64,000 nucleotides of DNA from Pseudomonas sp. AOB-7 (GCF_003696305.1 NZ_RFFK01000009.1:62001-126000), one strand, 5' to 3'. Positions 38,779 through 47,468 are shown, counted from the stretch's first letter. The notes: generated by a model from the letters alone, not told the origin. Translations and numbers: made by a program.

Positions 38779-39951
38779 TCAGCGCGGGGCGGCCCCCGGC
38801 ATGGCCTCGTTGCCCGTTTCGACCTCGCTGAAGGCACCGCGGCGCCAGGCCAGGACGATGAACACCAGCGCGCCGAGGGCCATCAGCAGCGGCAGCGCGT
38901 GGCCGCTCAGCCACTGGCTGGCGGCGCCGGTGGACAGCGGCCCGAGCAGGCAGCCGACGCCCCACAGCAGGGCGATATGGGCATTGGCGCGCACCAGCGC
39001 ATCGTCGCGGTAGCGCTGGCCGACCAGGATCAGCGACAGGGTGTAGAGGCCGCCGGCGCTGGCGCCGAAGCTGAGCAGCAGCGGCCAGATCAGCGGCGTG
39101 TGCAGCGCCGCCGGGATGCACAGGCTGGAGCCGAGCAGTATCACCCCGCAGGCGCGCATCAGCGCCTGCCGCGGCACGCGGTCGGCCAGCCAGCCGATCG
39201 GCAGCTGCAGCGCGGCGTCGCCCACCACCACGGTGCTGACCATGATCAGCGCCATCTGCTGGGCGAAGCCCTCGCGCAGCAGGTAGACCGGCAGCAGGGT
39301 CAGCACCATGGCCTCGAACGCGGCGAACAGCACCACCGCCCAGGCAATCGCCGGCAACTTGCGGCAGAACAGCCCCAGGCCCTTGCCCGAGGCGCTGTGG
39401 GCATCCACCGCCGGCGCTCCCGTGCGGCCGATCAGCAGCAGGCTGCCGGCCACCAGCAGGCTGGCGGAGACCCAGAAGCCGCGGTCGCTGGCGGTGCCCA
39501 GGGCGGTCAGCAGCAGCGGCCCGCACAGCTGGCTCAAGGCGAAGCCGGTGCCGTACAGCGCCACCAGGCGGCCGCGCAGGCGATCTTCCACCAGTTGGTT
39601 GATCCAGCTCTCGCCGAGCACGAAGACCACGGTCAGCGACACGCCGATCAGCAGGCGCAGCAGCAGCCACAGCGGGTAGCTCGGCCACACCGCCAGCAGG
39701 CTGACCGACACCGCGCTGGCCAGCAGGCACAGGCGCAGCGTCTGCGGCGAGCCAAACCAGCCGGCCAGGCGGCCGGTCAGGCGCGCGCCGAGCAGCACGC
39801 CGATGGCCGGCATCGCCGCCATCACGCCGATGGCGAAGGGCCCGTAGCCCCAGGCCTCGAGACGCAGGGACACCAGCGGCAGGGTCACCCCCAGCGCCAG
39901 GCCGACTATCACCACCGCCGCACTGACGGCGAAATAGGTCATCCAGTTCAT
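38779..39951 (-). CDS. MFS transporter (YcaD-like)
   Basis: 390 residues and about 12 membrane helices. LVALYGTGFALSQLCGPLLL and LGESWINQLVEDRLRGRLVALYG (in part) resemble YcaD/UMF-type MFS carriers. Substrate unknown. I prefer the ATG at 39949-39951 with GGAG upstream over an ATG six codons earlier. A 13-bp perfect hairpin lies in its leader at 40014-40042. A MocR-MFS pair resembles P. aeruginosa PA5283-PA5282, but here it lies far from xerC. Confidence 0.9.
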   Translation of the reverse strand: MNWMTYFAVSAAVVIVGLALGVTLPLVSLRLEAWGYGPFAIGVMAAMPAIGVLLGARLTGRLAGWFGSPQTLRLCLLASAVSVSLLAVWPSYPLWLLLRLLIGVSLTVVFVLGESWINQLVEDRLRGRLVALYGTGFALSQLCGPLLLTALGTASDRGFWVSASLLVAGSLLLIGRTGAPAVDAHSASGKGLGLFCRKLPAIAWAVVLFAAFEAMVLTLLPVYLLREGFAQQMALIMVSTVVVGDAALQLPIGWLADRVPRQALMRACGVILLGSSLCIPAALHTPLIWPLLLSFGASAGGLYTLSLILVGQRYRDDALVRANAHIALLWGVGCLLGPLSTGAASQWLSGHALPLLMALGALVFIVLAWRRGAFSEVETGNEAMPGAAPR

Positions 39952-40013
39952 CGTTCCACTCCAGTCCATGGCGCGCGCGGCGCCGGTCGCAGTGCCCGGC
40001 GCGCAAATGCAAG

Positions 40014-40042
40014 GCGGCCGGGTTCCAGGGGAACCCGGCCGC
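40014..40042 (-). terminator. 13-bp perfect hairpin in the MFS leader
   Basis: GCGGCCGGGTTCC / GGAACCCGGCCGC around a 3-nt loop, 63 bp upstream of the MFS start and 294 bp after the kauB stop. There is no T-tract, so it is either a rho-dependent or transcript-protecting hairpin for kauB or an attenuating structure in the MFS leader. Confidence 0.5.
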
Positions 40043-40204
40043 AGGTGTGGCTCGCAGGGAGCCGGCCCCTCAGTTCGGGGGCTGACCTAAAGGGAGAACA
40101 GAAACGCTCTCCCCACAAACAGATTTTCGGCCAAATCCAGCGCCGAAAAAGATCTTCTGGGCTAAGGCCAGAACCAACGACCAACGGGAGTAACAGCCGA
40201 AGGC

Positions 40205-40335
40205 TGGCCCGAAGGGTGAGCGTCAGCGAATCAGGCGCCCCGGAGCTTTTAAGCGCAGCGTACTGCAGTACGTGAGCATTAAAAGCGAGGACGCAACGCC
40301 GTATGGCCGACGACCAGGAGATCGTCCCGCTACCG
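40205..40335 (-). ncRNA. Structured 3'-end element B, downstream of kauB
   Basis: Begins next to the kauB stop (40336). Stem GCTTTTAA/TTAAAAGC (40245-40252 with 40279-40286), top palindrome CGTACTGCAGTACG (40259-40272), and between them the internal loop GCGCAG / TGAGCA, nearly identical to element A. In kauB orientation it is preceded by CGTCGGCC-T-C-GCGTT, also present in element A. The far end is less certain. Confidence 0.5.
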
Positions 40336-41829
40336 TTAGAGTTTGATCCAGGTGGCCTTCAGCTCGGTGTACTTGTCGAAGGCGTGCAGCGACTTGTCGC
40401 GGCCGTTGCCGGACTGCTTGAAGCCGCCGAACGGCGCAGTCATGTCGCCGCCGTCGTACTGGTTGATCCACACGCTGCCGGCGCGCAGGGCCTTGCCCAC
40501 CAGGTGGGCGCGCGACAGGCTGCTGGTCCACACCGCCGCGGCCAGGCCGTAAACGGTGTCGTTGGCGATGGCCACCGCTTCCTCCTCGCTGTCGAAGCCG
40601 ATCACCGACAGCACCGGGCCGAAGATTTCCTCCTTGGCGATGCGCATGGCGTTGCTCACGCCGTCGAAGATGGTCGGCTCGACGTAGGTGCCGCCGGTTT
40701 CTTCCATCACCCGCTTGCCGCCGGCCACCAGCTTGGCGCCGTCGTCGTGGCCGGCCTGGATGTAGCCCAGCACGTTGTTCAGCTGGGTGGTGTCGACCAG
40801 GGCGCCGACGTTGGTCGCCGGGTCCAGCGGGTTGCCCGGCTTCCAGGCCTTGATCGCCTCGACCACCATGGGCACGAACCTGTCCTTGATCGAGTTCTCC
40901 ACCAGCAGGCGCGAGCCGGCGGTGCACACCTCGCCCTGGTTGAAGGCGATGGCGCTGGCGGCGGCCTCGGCGGCGGCCTGCAGGTCCGGGGCGTCGGCGA
41001 AGACGATGTTCGGGCTCTTGCCGCCGGCCTCCAGCCAGACGCGCTTCATGTTCGACTCGCCGGCGTAGATCATCAGCTGCTTGGCGATCTTGGTCGAACC
41101 GGTGAATACCAGGGTGTCGACGTCCATGTGCAGGGCGAGCGCTTTACCGACCGTGTGGCCGAAGCCCGGCAGCACGTTGAACACCCCGGCCGGGATGCCG
41201 GCCTCGATGGCCAGCTGGGCGATGCGGATGGCGGTCAGCGGCGATTTTTCCGACGGCTTGAGCACCACCGAGTTGCCGGTGGACAGCGCCGGGCCGAGCT
41301 TCCAGCAGGTCATCAGCAGGGGAAAGTTCCACGGCACGATGGCGGCGACCACGCCGACCGGCTCGCGGGTCACCAGGCCCAGCTGGTCGTGGCTGGTGGC
41401 GGCCACTTCGTCGTAGATCTTGTCGATCGCCTCGCCGCTCCAGCGCAGGGCGTTGGCGGCGCTGGCGACGTCGATGCTCAGCGAGTCGCTGATCGGCTTG
41501 CCCATGTCCAGGGTTTCCAGCAGGGCCAGCTCCTCGCCGTGCTGCTCGATCAGCTCGGCGAAGCGGATCATCACCTGCTTGCGCTTGGCCGGCGCCAGGC
41601 GCGACCAGGCGCCGGAGTCGAAGGCGGCACGGGCATCACGCACGGCGATCTCGGCGTCGGCGGCGTCGCAGCTGGCGACCAGGCCGAGCAGACGGCCGTC
41701 CACCGGGCTGATGCACTCGAAGGTGGCGCCGGACTCCGCCGGGCGGTATTGGCCGTGGACGAAGGCGCGGGTTTCGATGGTCAGGGTCTTGGCGCGCTGT
41801 TCCCAGTCGGCACGAGTCAGGCTAGTCAT
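40336..41829 (-). CDS. kauB: Gamma-glutamyl-aminobutyraldehyde / 4-guanidinobutyraldehyde dehydrogenase (KauB, PauC)
   Basis: 497 residues, ALDH superfamily. The nucleophile Cys is in NQGEVCTAGSRLL, the general base Glu in WLEAGGKSPNIVFADAP, and the Rossmann motif is FTGSTKIAKQLM. In P. aeruginosa this enzyme (PA5312) oxidises aldehydes from polyamines and arginine-derived 4-guanidinobutyraldehyde with NAD+. The ATG is at 41827-41829 with AGAGGATGCC upstream. It is divergent from the aminotransferase gene, with an A/T-rich 226-bp shared promoter region. Confidence 0.94.
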   Translation of the reverse strand: MTSLTRADWEQRAKTLTIETRAFVHGQYRPAESGATFECISPVDGRLLGLVASCDAADAEIAVRDARAAFDSGAWSRLAPAKRKQVMIRFAELIEQHGEELALLETLDMGKPISDSLSIDVASAANALRWSGEAIDKIYDEVAATSHDQLGLVTREPVGVVAAIVPWNFPLLMTCWKLGPALSTGNSVVLKPSEKSPLTAIRIAQLAIEAGIPAGVFNVLPGFGHTVGKALALHMDVDTLVFTGSTKIAKQLMIYAGESNMKRVWLEAGGKSPNIVFADAPDLQAAAEAAASAIAFNQGEVCTAGSRLLVENSIKDRFVPMVVEAIKAWKPGNPLDPATNVGALVDTTQLNNVLGYIQAGHDDGAKLVAGGKRVMEETGGTYVEPTIFDGVSNAMRIAKEEIFGPVLSVIGFDSEEEAVAIANDTVYGLAAAVWTSSLSRAHLVGKALRAGSVWINQYDGGDMTAPFGGFKQSGNGRDKSLHAFDKYTELKATWIKL

Positions 41830-42055
41830 TCCGGCATCCTCTAGGGGTGAAGGTGGCGCCTCGCCGAGGCGCGCACTGTAAATAATTCTGCAAGGCCAGC
41901 GAAGTGGCCAAATCCTGTGCGCCACACTAAACCAGAGGGCTGCACCTTTTCAATATTTTTGACAAAGGCCAGGAAAACCCCCTTGTCATGTTCGTTTTAT
42001 TAAACATAGACTGCCGCCACGCGCACCCTCCTCACCTCGCGCTTCGGTAGCTGAC

Positions 42056-43372
42056 ATGACAATAGACAACACCCGGCTCGACGATTTCTGGATGCCCTTT
42101 ACCGCCAATCGCCAGTTCAAGGCCAAGCCGCGCCTGCTGGAAAGCGCCGAGGGCATGTACTTCACCGCCAGCGACGGGCGCCAGGTTCTGGACGGCACCG
42201 CCGGGCTGTGGTGCTGCAACGCCGGCCATGGCCGGCGCGAGATCACCGAGGCGGTGAGCCGGCAGATCGCCAAGCTGGATTTCGCCCCGACCTTCCAGAT
42301 GGGCCACCCGCTGCCGTTCGAGCTGGCCAGCCGCCTGGCGGCGATCGCCCCGGCCGGGCTGAACAAGGTGTTCTTCACCAACTCCGGCTCCGAGTCGGCC
42401 GACACCGCGCTGAAAATCGCCCTGGCCTACCAGCGCGCCATCGGCCAGAGCAGCCGCACCCGCCTGATCGGCCGCGAGCTGGGCTATCACGGCGTCGGCT
42501 TCGGCGGCATCTCGGTCGGCGGCATGGTCAACAACCGCCGCGCCTTCCCCCTGCAGCTGCCGGGCGTCGACCACCTGCCGCACACCCTGGACCTCGCCCG
42601 CAACGCCTTCAGCCGCGGCCTGCCCGAGTTCGGCGTGGACAAGGCCGAGGAGCTGGAGCGCCTGGTGACCCTGCACGGCGCGGAGAACATCGCCGCGGTG
42701 ATAGTCGAGCCGATGTCCGGCTCGGCCGGCGTGGTGCTGCCGCCGGTGGGCTACCTGCAGCGCCTGCGCGAGATCACCCGCAAGCACGGCATCCTGCTGA
42801 TCTTCGACGAGGTGATCACCGGTTTCGGCCGCGTCGGCCAGGCCTTCGCCGCGCAGCGCTGGGGCGTCACCCCGGACATCATCACCTGCGCCAAGGGCCT
42901 GACCAACGGCGCCATCCCCATGGGCGCGGTGCTGGTCGATGAAAAAATCCATGACGCCTTCATGCAGGGCCCGGACGGCATCGAGCTGTTCCACGGCTAC
43001 ACCTACTCCGGCCATCCGGTGGCCTGCGCCGCCGCCCTGGCGACCCTGGAGATCTACCAGAACGAGCGTCTGTTCGAACAGGCCATCGAGCTGGAAGGCT
43101 ACTGGCAGGACGGCCTGCACAGCCTGCGCGAGCTGCCCAACGTCATCGACATCCGCGCCGTCGGCCTGGTCGGCGGCGTGCAGCTGGCGCCGAGCGAGGC
43201 CGGTGCCGGCAAGCGCGGCTACCAGGTGTTCGAGCGCTGCTACCAGGACGACCTGCTGGTGCGGGTGACCGGCGACACCATCGCCCTGTCGCCGCCGCTG
43301 ATCGTCGAGAAGGCGCATATCGACAGCCTGGTGGAGAAGCTCGCCGACGCCATCCGCCAGGCCGCCCACTGA
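42056..43372 (+). CDS. Omega-amino acid--pyruvate aminotransferase (PA5313-like)
   Basis: 438 residues, class III aminotransferase. The start, DDFWMPFTANRQFKAKPRL, is typical of beta-alanine:pyruvate transaminases. The PLP lysine is in ITCAKGLTNGAIPMGAV, and DEVITGFGRVG is the conserved DEV motif. It probably moves the amino group of beta-alanine, GABA-like or related amines to pyruvate. Divergent from kauB and 23 bp before a cupin gene, as in PA5312-PA5314 of P. aeruginosa. The true donor is not determined by sequence. Confidence 0.92.
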   Translation: MTIDNTRLDDFWMPFTANRQFKAKPRLLESAEGMYFTASDGRQVLDGTAGLWCCNAGHGRREITEAVSRQIAKLDFAPTFQMGHPLPFELASRLAAIAPAGLNKVFFTNSGSESADTALKIALAYQRAIGQSSRTRLIGRELGYHGVGFGGISVGGMVNNRRAFPLQLPGVDHLPHTLDLARNAFSRGLPEFGVDKAEELERLVTLHGAENIAAVIVEPMSGSAGVVLPPVGYLQRLREITRKHGILLIFDEVITGFGRVGQAFAAQRWGVTPDIITCAKGLTNGAIPMGAVLVDEKIHDAFMQGPDGIELFHGYTYSGHPVACAAALATLEIYQNERLFEQAIELEGYWQDGLHSLRELPNVIDIRAVGLVGGVQLAPSEAGAGKRGYQVFERCYQDDLLVRVTGDTIALSPPLIVEKAHIDSLVEKLADAIRQAAH

Positions 43373-43395
43373 CCCCCACCCACGGAAAGCAGAAG

Positions 43396-43758
43396 ATGAA
43401 AATCGAGCAGATCCTCGACTTCGCCCAGGCCGCCACCGCCGCCGAACACTACCGCCCGGCGCCGGAGAAAGTGCTCAAGGGCGACCCCGAGCAGAGCGTG
43501 CGCAACCACTACGCCAGCCCCTGCGGCCAGTTCAACGCCGGCATCTGGGAGGGCGCGGTGGGCCAGTGGACGGTGAACTACACCGAGCACGAATACTGCG
43601 AGATTCTCCAGGGCGTGTCGGTACTGCGCGACGCCGAGGGCAACGCCAAGACCGTGCGCGCCGGCGACCGCTTCGTCATTCCCGCCGGCTTCTCCGGCAC
43701 CTGGGAAGTGCTGGAAACCTGCCGCAAGGTCTACGTGATCTTCGAGCAGGCCAAGTAA
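43396..43758 (+). CDS. Cupin domain protein (PA5314-like)
   Basis: 120 residues. A single cupin_3 domain: SPCGQFNAGIWEGAVGQWTVNYTEHEYCEILQG (in part) and AGDRFVIPAGFSGTWEVLE. The first metal-motif is reduced (one clear His, in EHEYCEI), so metal binding is uncertain. Similar proteins often occur with amine catabolism genes. It lies 23 bp after the aminotransferase, likely one operon. A terminator follows at 43785. Confidence 0.9.
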   Translation: MKIEQILDFAQAATAAEHYRPAPEKVLKGDPEQSVRNHYASPCGQFNAGIWEGAVGQWTVNYTEHEYCEILQGVSVLRDAEGNAKTVRAGDRFVIPAGFSGTWEVLETCRKVYVIFEQAK

Positions 43759-43784
43759 GGATTCCTGTTGCTTGTCACCCTTTG

Positions 43785-43807
43785 GCCCGCCTCGTGCGGG
43801 CTTTTTT
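43785..43807 (+). terminator. Rho-independent terminator after the cupin gene
   Basis: Stem GCCCGC / GCGGGC, loop CTCGT, then TTTTTT, 26 bp past the stop codon. Confidence 0.92.
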
Positions 43808-43943
43808 ATCCGTGGAGAAAATGCCCCGGATCGTGCGAGGGGCTTTAGCCGCGATGCTTGCGGAGCCGAGGGACCTGCAGCCGGATGCAATCCGGGAACG
43901 CCCCCGCGCCAGGCACCGGGCCTGGGGAAGCGCTGCAATAGCC

Positions 43944-44057
43944 GTCATTCCCGCGCAGGCGGGACAGCAGCTTTATCGCTGAACAGCGCTTGCGCTGGCC
44001 CGAAGGGGAATAACCCAGAACCTGCAGTCCCTGGGCTCCCGCCTGCGCGGGAGTGAC
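43944..44057. repeat. MITE-like 114-bp inverted-repeat unit
   Basis: Ends GTCATTCCCGCGCAGGCGGG and its inverse (GTCACTCCC... version) match at 20 of 21 positions, with about 72 bp between. No coding capacity. The surrounding 402-bp gap (43759-44160) holds also a CCCGGATGCAATCCGGG palindrome (43881-43898) and terminators at each end, but no gene. Confidence 0.75.
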
Positions 44058-44109
44058 GATAAATGGCTTTTTCAGAACTTCCCCAGGGGTTGCGGGAGCC
44101 CCAAACAAG

Positions 44110-44131
44110 AAGACCCGCTTGCGCGGGTCTT
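44110..44131 (-). terminator. Terminator after gabT
   Basis: AAGACCCGC / GCGGGTCTT with a 4-nt loop, 30 bp past the gabT stop in the minus direction, followed by CTTGTTT. Confidence 0.75.
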
Positions 44132-44160
44132 GGGTACAGCATCCGGACGGCGTGGAAACG

Positions 44161-45441
44161 TCAGGCCAGCTCGTCGAAGCACTCGGCGATGATCGCCAGG
44201 CCCTTGTCCAGCTGGGCGTCCGGCGCGGTCACCGGCACCAGCACGCGCAGCACGTTGCCGTAGGTGCCGCAGGACAGCAGGATCAGGCCCTTCTCGCGGG
44301 CCTTGGCGACCACCTGCCCGGTCAGCGCGGCGTTCGGCTTGGCGAGGTCGCCGTTCTCGAACAGCTCGACGGCGATCATCGAACCCAGCGCGCGCACGTC
44401 GCCGATGGCCTTGTGCTTGGCGGCGATGGCCTTGAGTCCGGTGACCAGGCGTTCGCCGACCGCCTTGGAGCGATCCAGCAGCTTCTCCTCCTCGAACACC
44501 TCCATCACCGCCAGGGCCGCGGCGCAGGCGATCGGGCTGCCGGCATAGGTGCCGCCCAGGCCGCCCGGGGCGATGGCGTCCATGTACTCGGCCTTGCCGC
44601 ACACCCCAGCCAGCGGGAAGCCGCCGGCGATGGACTTGGCGAAGGTGGTCAGGTCGGCGGCCACGCCCATCTGCTCCATGGCGAAGAAGGTGCCGGTACG
44701 CCCGGCGCCGGTCTGCACCTCGTCGGCGATCAAGAGGATGCCGTGCTGATCACAAAGGGCCCTGAGGCGCTGCATAAATTCCTTCGGCGCGACGTAGAAA
44801 CCGCCCTCGCCCTGCACCGGCTCGATGATGATCGCGGCGATGTCGCGCGGCTCGGCATCGTTCTTGAAGACGCGCTCGATGCTGGCCATGGCGTCGTCGA
44901 CACTGACGCCGTGCAGCGCGCAGGGATACTGGGCGCGGAACACGCCGCCGGGCATCAGGCCCATGCCGGCTGAGTAGGGGTTGACCTTGCCGGTCAGGCT
45001 CAGGGTCATCATGGTGCGGCCGTGGTAGCCACCGGTGAAGGCGATCACCCCGGCGCGGCCAGTGGCGGCGCGGGCGATCTTCACCGCGTTCTCCACCGCC
45101 TCGGAGCCGGTGGTGACCAGCAGGGTCTTCTTGGCGAAGTCGCCCGGCACCCGCGCGGCGACCTTCTCCGCCACTTCCACGTAGGGTTCGTAGGCCAGCA
45201 CCTGGAAGCAGGTGTGGGTCAGCTTGGTCAGCTGCTCCTGCACCGCGGCGATGATCTTCGGGTGCAGGTGACCGGTGTTGAGCACGGCGATGCCGCCGGC
45301 GAAGTCGATGAATTCGCGACCCTCGACGTCGGTCACGGTGGCGTTTTCCGCCTTGGCGGCGAAGATCGGGTGGATCTGCCCCACGCCACGCGGAACGGCG
45401 GCGGTGCGGCGTTGCATAAGGGATTCGTTGGTCTTGCTCAT
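44161..45441 (-). CDS. gabT: 4-aminobutyrate aminotransferase
   Basis: 426 residues, the length of bacterial GabT. It moves the amino group of GABA to 2-oxoglutarate, yielding succinate semialdehyde. The PLP lysine is in TTFAKSIAGGFPLAG; ADEVQTGAGRTG and FTGGYHGRTMM are family motifs. The ATG at 45439-45441 has GAGGACACC upstream. Downstream of gabD on the same strand, but separated by 254 bp containing element C, unusual for a gabDT pair. Confidence 0.97.
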   Translation of the reverse strand: MSKTNESLMQRRTAAVPRGVGQIHPIFAAKAENATVTDVEGREFIDFAGGIAVLNTGHLHPKIIAAVQEQLTKLTHTCFQVLAYEPYVEVAEKVAARVPGDFAKKTLLVTTGSEAVENAVKIARAATGRAGVIAFTGGYHGRTMMTLSLTGKVNPYSAGMGLMPGGVFRAQYPCALHGVSVDDAMASIERVFKNDAEPRDIAAIIIEPVQGEGGFYVAPKEFMQRLRALCDQHGILLIADEVQTGAGRTGTFFAMEQMGVAADLTTFAKSIAGGFPLAGVCGKAEYMDAIAPGGLGGTYAGSPIACAAALAVMEVFEEEKLLDRSKAVGERLVTGLKAIAAKHKAIGDVRALGSMIAVELFENGDLAKPNAALTGQVVAKAREKGLILLSCGTYGNVLRVLVPVTAPDAQLDKGLAIIAECFDELA

Positions 45442-45554
45442 GGTGTCCTCATGGCCGTCATCGCGGCGCAGGTGAAGGATGAAACGCCCCCGGGTTGGCC
45501 AGGGCAGCATGCGATGATCGACTGCCGCGGCCGCGGGGGCTCGGTGAATTCGGG

Positions 45555-45695
45555 CCCGTTACAGCCTAGAGCAAAGCGCTAGGCGCGTAGCGAGCGATGG
45601 CCGGGCCAGACGGCGGAACCGGGAAAGTGCAGTTGGCCGTGGCCAACGAGCATTTTCCCGGTTCCGCCGTCTGGCCCGGCCGAGCGCAGCAGCGA
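45555..45695 (-). ncRNA. Structured 3'-end element C, between gabD and gabT
   Basis: Begins directly after the gabD stop. A 28-bp perfect inverted repeat (45599-45626 with 45654-45681) encloses a 7-bp hairpin GTTGGCC-GT-GGCCAAC (45632-45647); between them is the internal loop GTGCA / GAGCAT. The flank at 45555-45575 (CCCGTTACAGCCTAGAGCAAAG) resembles the matching flank of element A (CCCGTTAGAGCCTATGCAAAG). As read in gabD mRNA it starts CGCTGCTGCGCTCGGCC, also shared with A. Confidence 0.6.
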
Positions 45696-47147
45696 TTAGA
45701 TGCCGCCCAGGCACATATATTTGATCTCGAGGTAATCCTCGATCCCGTACTTGGAGCCTTCGCGGCCCAGTCCCGAGGCCTTGACCCCGCCGAACGGCGC
45801 CACTTCGTTGGAGATCAGCCCGGTGTTGATGCCGACCATGCCGTACTCCAGCGCCTCGGCCACGCGGAACACGCGGCCCAGGTCGCGGGCATAGAAGTAG
45901 GAGGCCAGGCCGAACTCGGTATCGTTGGCCATGGCGATCACCTCGACCTCGTCCTTGAAGCGGAACAGCGGCGCCAGCGGGCCGAAGGTCTCTTCCTTGG
46001 CCACCGCGGCGGTCTTCGGCACGTCGAGCAGGATGGTCGGCTCGAAGAAGGTGCCACCGAGTGCGTGCGGCTTGCCGCCCAGGGCCAGCTTGGCGCCTTT
46101 GCCTACGGCGTCCTCGATGTGTTCCTGCACCTTGGCCACGGCCTTGCCGTCGATCAGCGGGCCGGTGGTGGTGCCGTCTTCCAGACCGTTGCCGATCTTC
46201 AGTTTGCCCACGGCGGTGATCAGCTTCTCGGCGAAGGCATCGTAGACGCCGTCCTGCACATAGATGCGGTTGGCGCAGACGCAGGTCTGGCCGTTGTTGC
46301 GGTACTTGGAGATCAGCGCGCCTTCCACCGCGGCGTCCAGGTCGGCGTCGTCGAAGACGATGAACGGCGCGTTGCCGCCCAGCTCCAGCGACACCTTCTT
46401 GATGTCCTGGGCGCATTCGGCCATCAGCTGGCGACCGATCTCGGTCGAGCCGGTGAAGGAGAGCTTGCGCACGATGGGGTTGCTGGTCAGCTCGCCACCC
46501 ACTTCGCCGGCGCTGCCGGTGACCACGCTGAGCACACCTTTCGGGATGCCGGCGCGCTCGGCCAGCTCGACCAGGGCCAGGGCGGAGAACGGCGTCTGCG
46601 AGGCCGGCTTGATCACCATGGTGCAGCCGGCGGCCAGGGCCGGGCCGGCCTTGCGGGTGATCATCGCGGCGGGGAAGTTCCACGGGGTGATGGCCGCGGT
46701 GACGCCGATCGGCTGCTTGATCACGATCAGGCGCTTGTCCGGCTGGTGGCCGGGGATCACATCGCCGTAGACACGCTTGGCTTCCTCGGCGAACCACTCG
46801 ATAAAGGAGGCGGCATAGGCGATCTCGCCCTTGGCCTCGGCCAGCGGCTTGCCCTGCTCCAGGGTCATCAGGCGACCGAGGTCATCCTGGTTCTCCATCA
46901 GCAACTCGAACCAGCGGCGCAGCTTGTTCGCCCGCTCCTTGGCGGTCAGCGCGCGCCAGGCCGGCAGCGCCTTCTCGGCGGCCTCGACGGCGCGACGGGT
47001 CTCGGCGCGGCCCATCTTCGGCACGTGGCCGATGATCTCGCCGGTGGCAGGGTTGTTCACCGCGATGGTCTGGCCGCTGTCGGCGTCCAGCCACTGGCCG
47101 TCGATATAGGCCTGCTGGCGGAACAGCTGGGTGTCTTTCAGTTGCAT
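45696..47147 (-). CDS. gabD: Succinate-semialdehyde dehydrogenase (NADP+)
   Basis: 483 residues, the GabD length. It oxidises succinate semialdehyde to succinate. Catalytic Cys is in NNGQTCVCANRIYV, general base Glu in VSLELGGNAPFIVFDDAD, cofactor loop FTGSTEIGRQLM. The ATG at 47145-47147 has AAGGAGACTGCC upstream. A 7-bp-arm palindrome lies 142 bp upstream. Last codon is followed at once by element C. Confidence 0.97.
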   Translation of the reverse strand: MQLKDTQLFRQQAYIDGQWLDADSGQTIAVNNPATGEIIGHVPKMGRAETRRAVEAAEKALPAWRALTAKERANKLRRWFELLMENQDDLGRLMTLEQGKPLAEAKGEIAYAASFIEWFAEEAKRVYGDVIPGHQPDKRLIVIKQPIGVTAAITPWNFPAAMITRKAGPALAAGCTMVIKPASQTPFSALALVELAERAGIPKGVLSVVTGSAGEVGGELTSNPIVRKLSFTGSTEIGRQLMAECAQDIKKVSLELGGNAPFIVFDDADLDAAVEGALISKYRNNGQTCVCANRIYVQDGVYDAFAEKLITAVGKLKIGNGLEDGTTTGPLIDGKAVAKVQEHIEDAVGKGAKLALGGKPHALGGTFFEPTILLDVPKTAAVAKEETFGPLAPLFRFKDEVEVIAMANDTEFGLASYFYARDLGRVFRVAEALEYGMVGINTGLISNEVAPFGGVKASGLGREGSKYGIEDYLEIKYMCLGGI

Positions 47148-47288
47148 GGCAGTCTCCTTCAGTCCCGACACCCAGGCGTCGGCGTGTGCTCGTTGGAGTC
47201 GTGGGCAAGGCCCGGAAAGCGCCGCAGGCGCCTGTCGCAAGGATTCAGAGCCGCCGCCAGGCCGGTTGTTCCGGATAAGCCAGCAGCC

Positions 47289-47306
47289 CGTTTGAAATCT
47301 CAAACG
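47289..47306. promoter_or_regulatory. Palindrome upstream of gabD
   Basis: CGTTTGA-AATC-TCAAACG, perfect 7-bp arms, about 142-159 bp before the gabD start in otherwise non-coding DNA. It looks like a dimeric operator; the protein is unknown. Confidence 0.4.
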
Positions 47307-47439
47307 AATCCTAGGGTCGAAGGGGGTAAAGGGCAAGAGCCTGTTCGAAAAAATTAACGAAATATTCAACGCCATGATGCGCCGGCACAGGCACCGACGG
47401 CTTCTGCACCTGCGTTCGATATCGCGAACGGGGCGGGCA

Positions 47440-47468
47440 TGGACGCCCAAGGCCGAGATGCGTATGAT
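47440..47468 (+). promoter_or_regulatory. Promoter of tRNA-Arg
   Basis: TGGACG, 17 bp, TATGAT: a sigma-70 type pair ending 13 bp before the mature tRNA. The G/C-rich stretch after the -10 is a common stringent discriminator. Confidence 0.65.

Larger units (their letters stand above)
39952..40335. other. Spacer between kauB and the MFS gene
   Basis: 384 bp without a gene. From right to left on the minus strand it has structured element B (40205-40335), a unique stretch rich in A/T (40070-40200), and the hairpin at 40014-40042. No promoter could be assigned with confidence. Confidence 0.6.

Noticed and set aside
45442-45554. gabT leader searched for a riboswitch or leader gene.
   Set aside because: 113 bp with no conserved aptamer pattern that I recognise and no open frame with a ribosome site.
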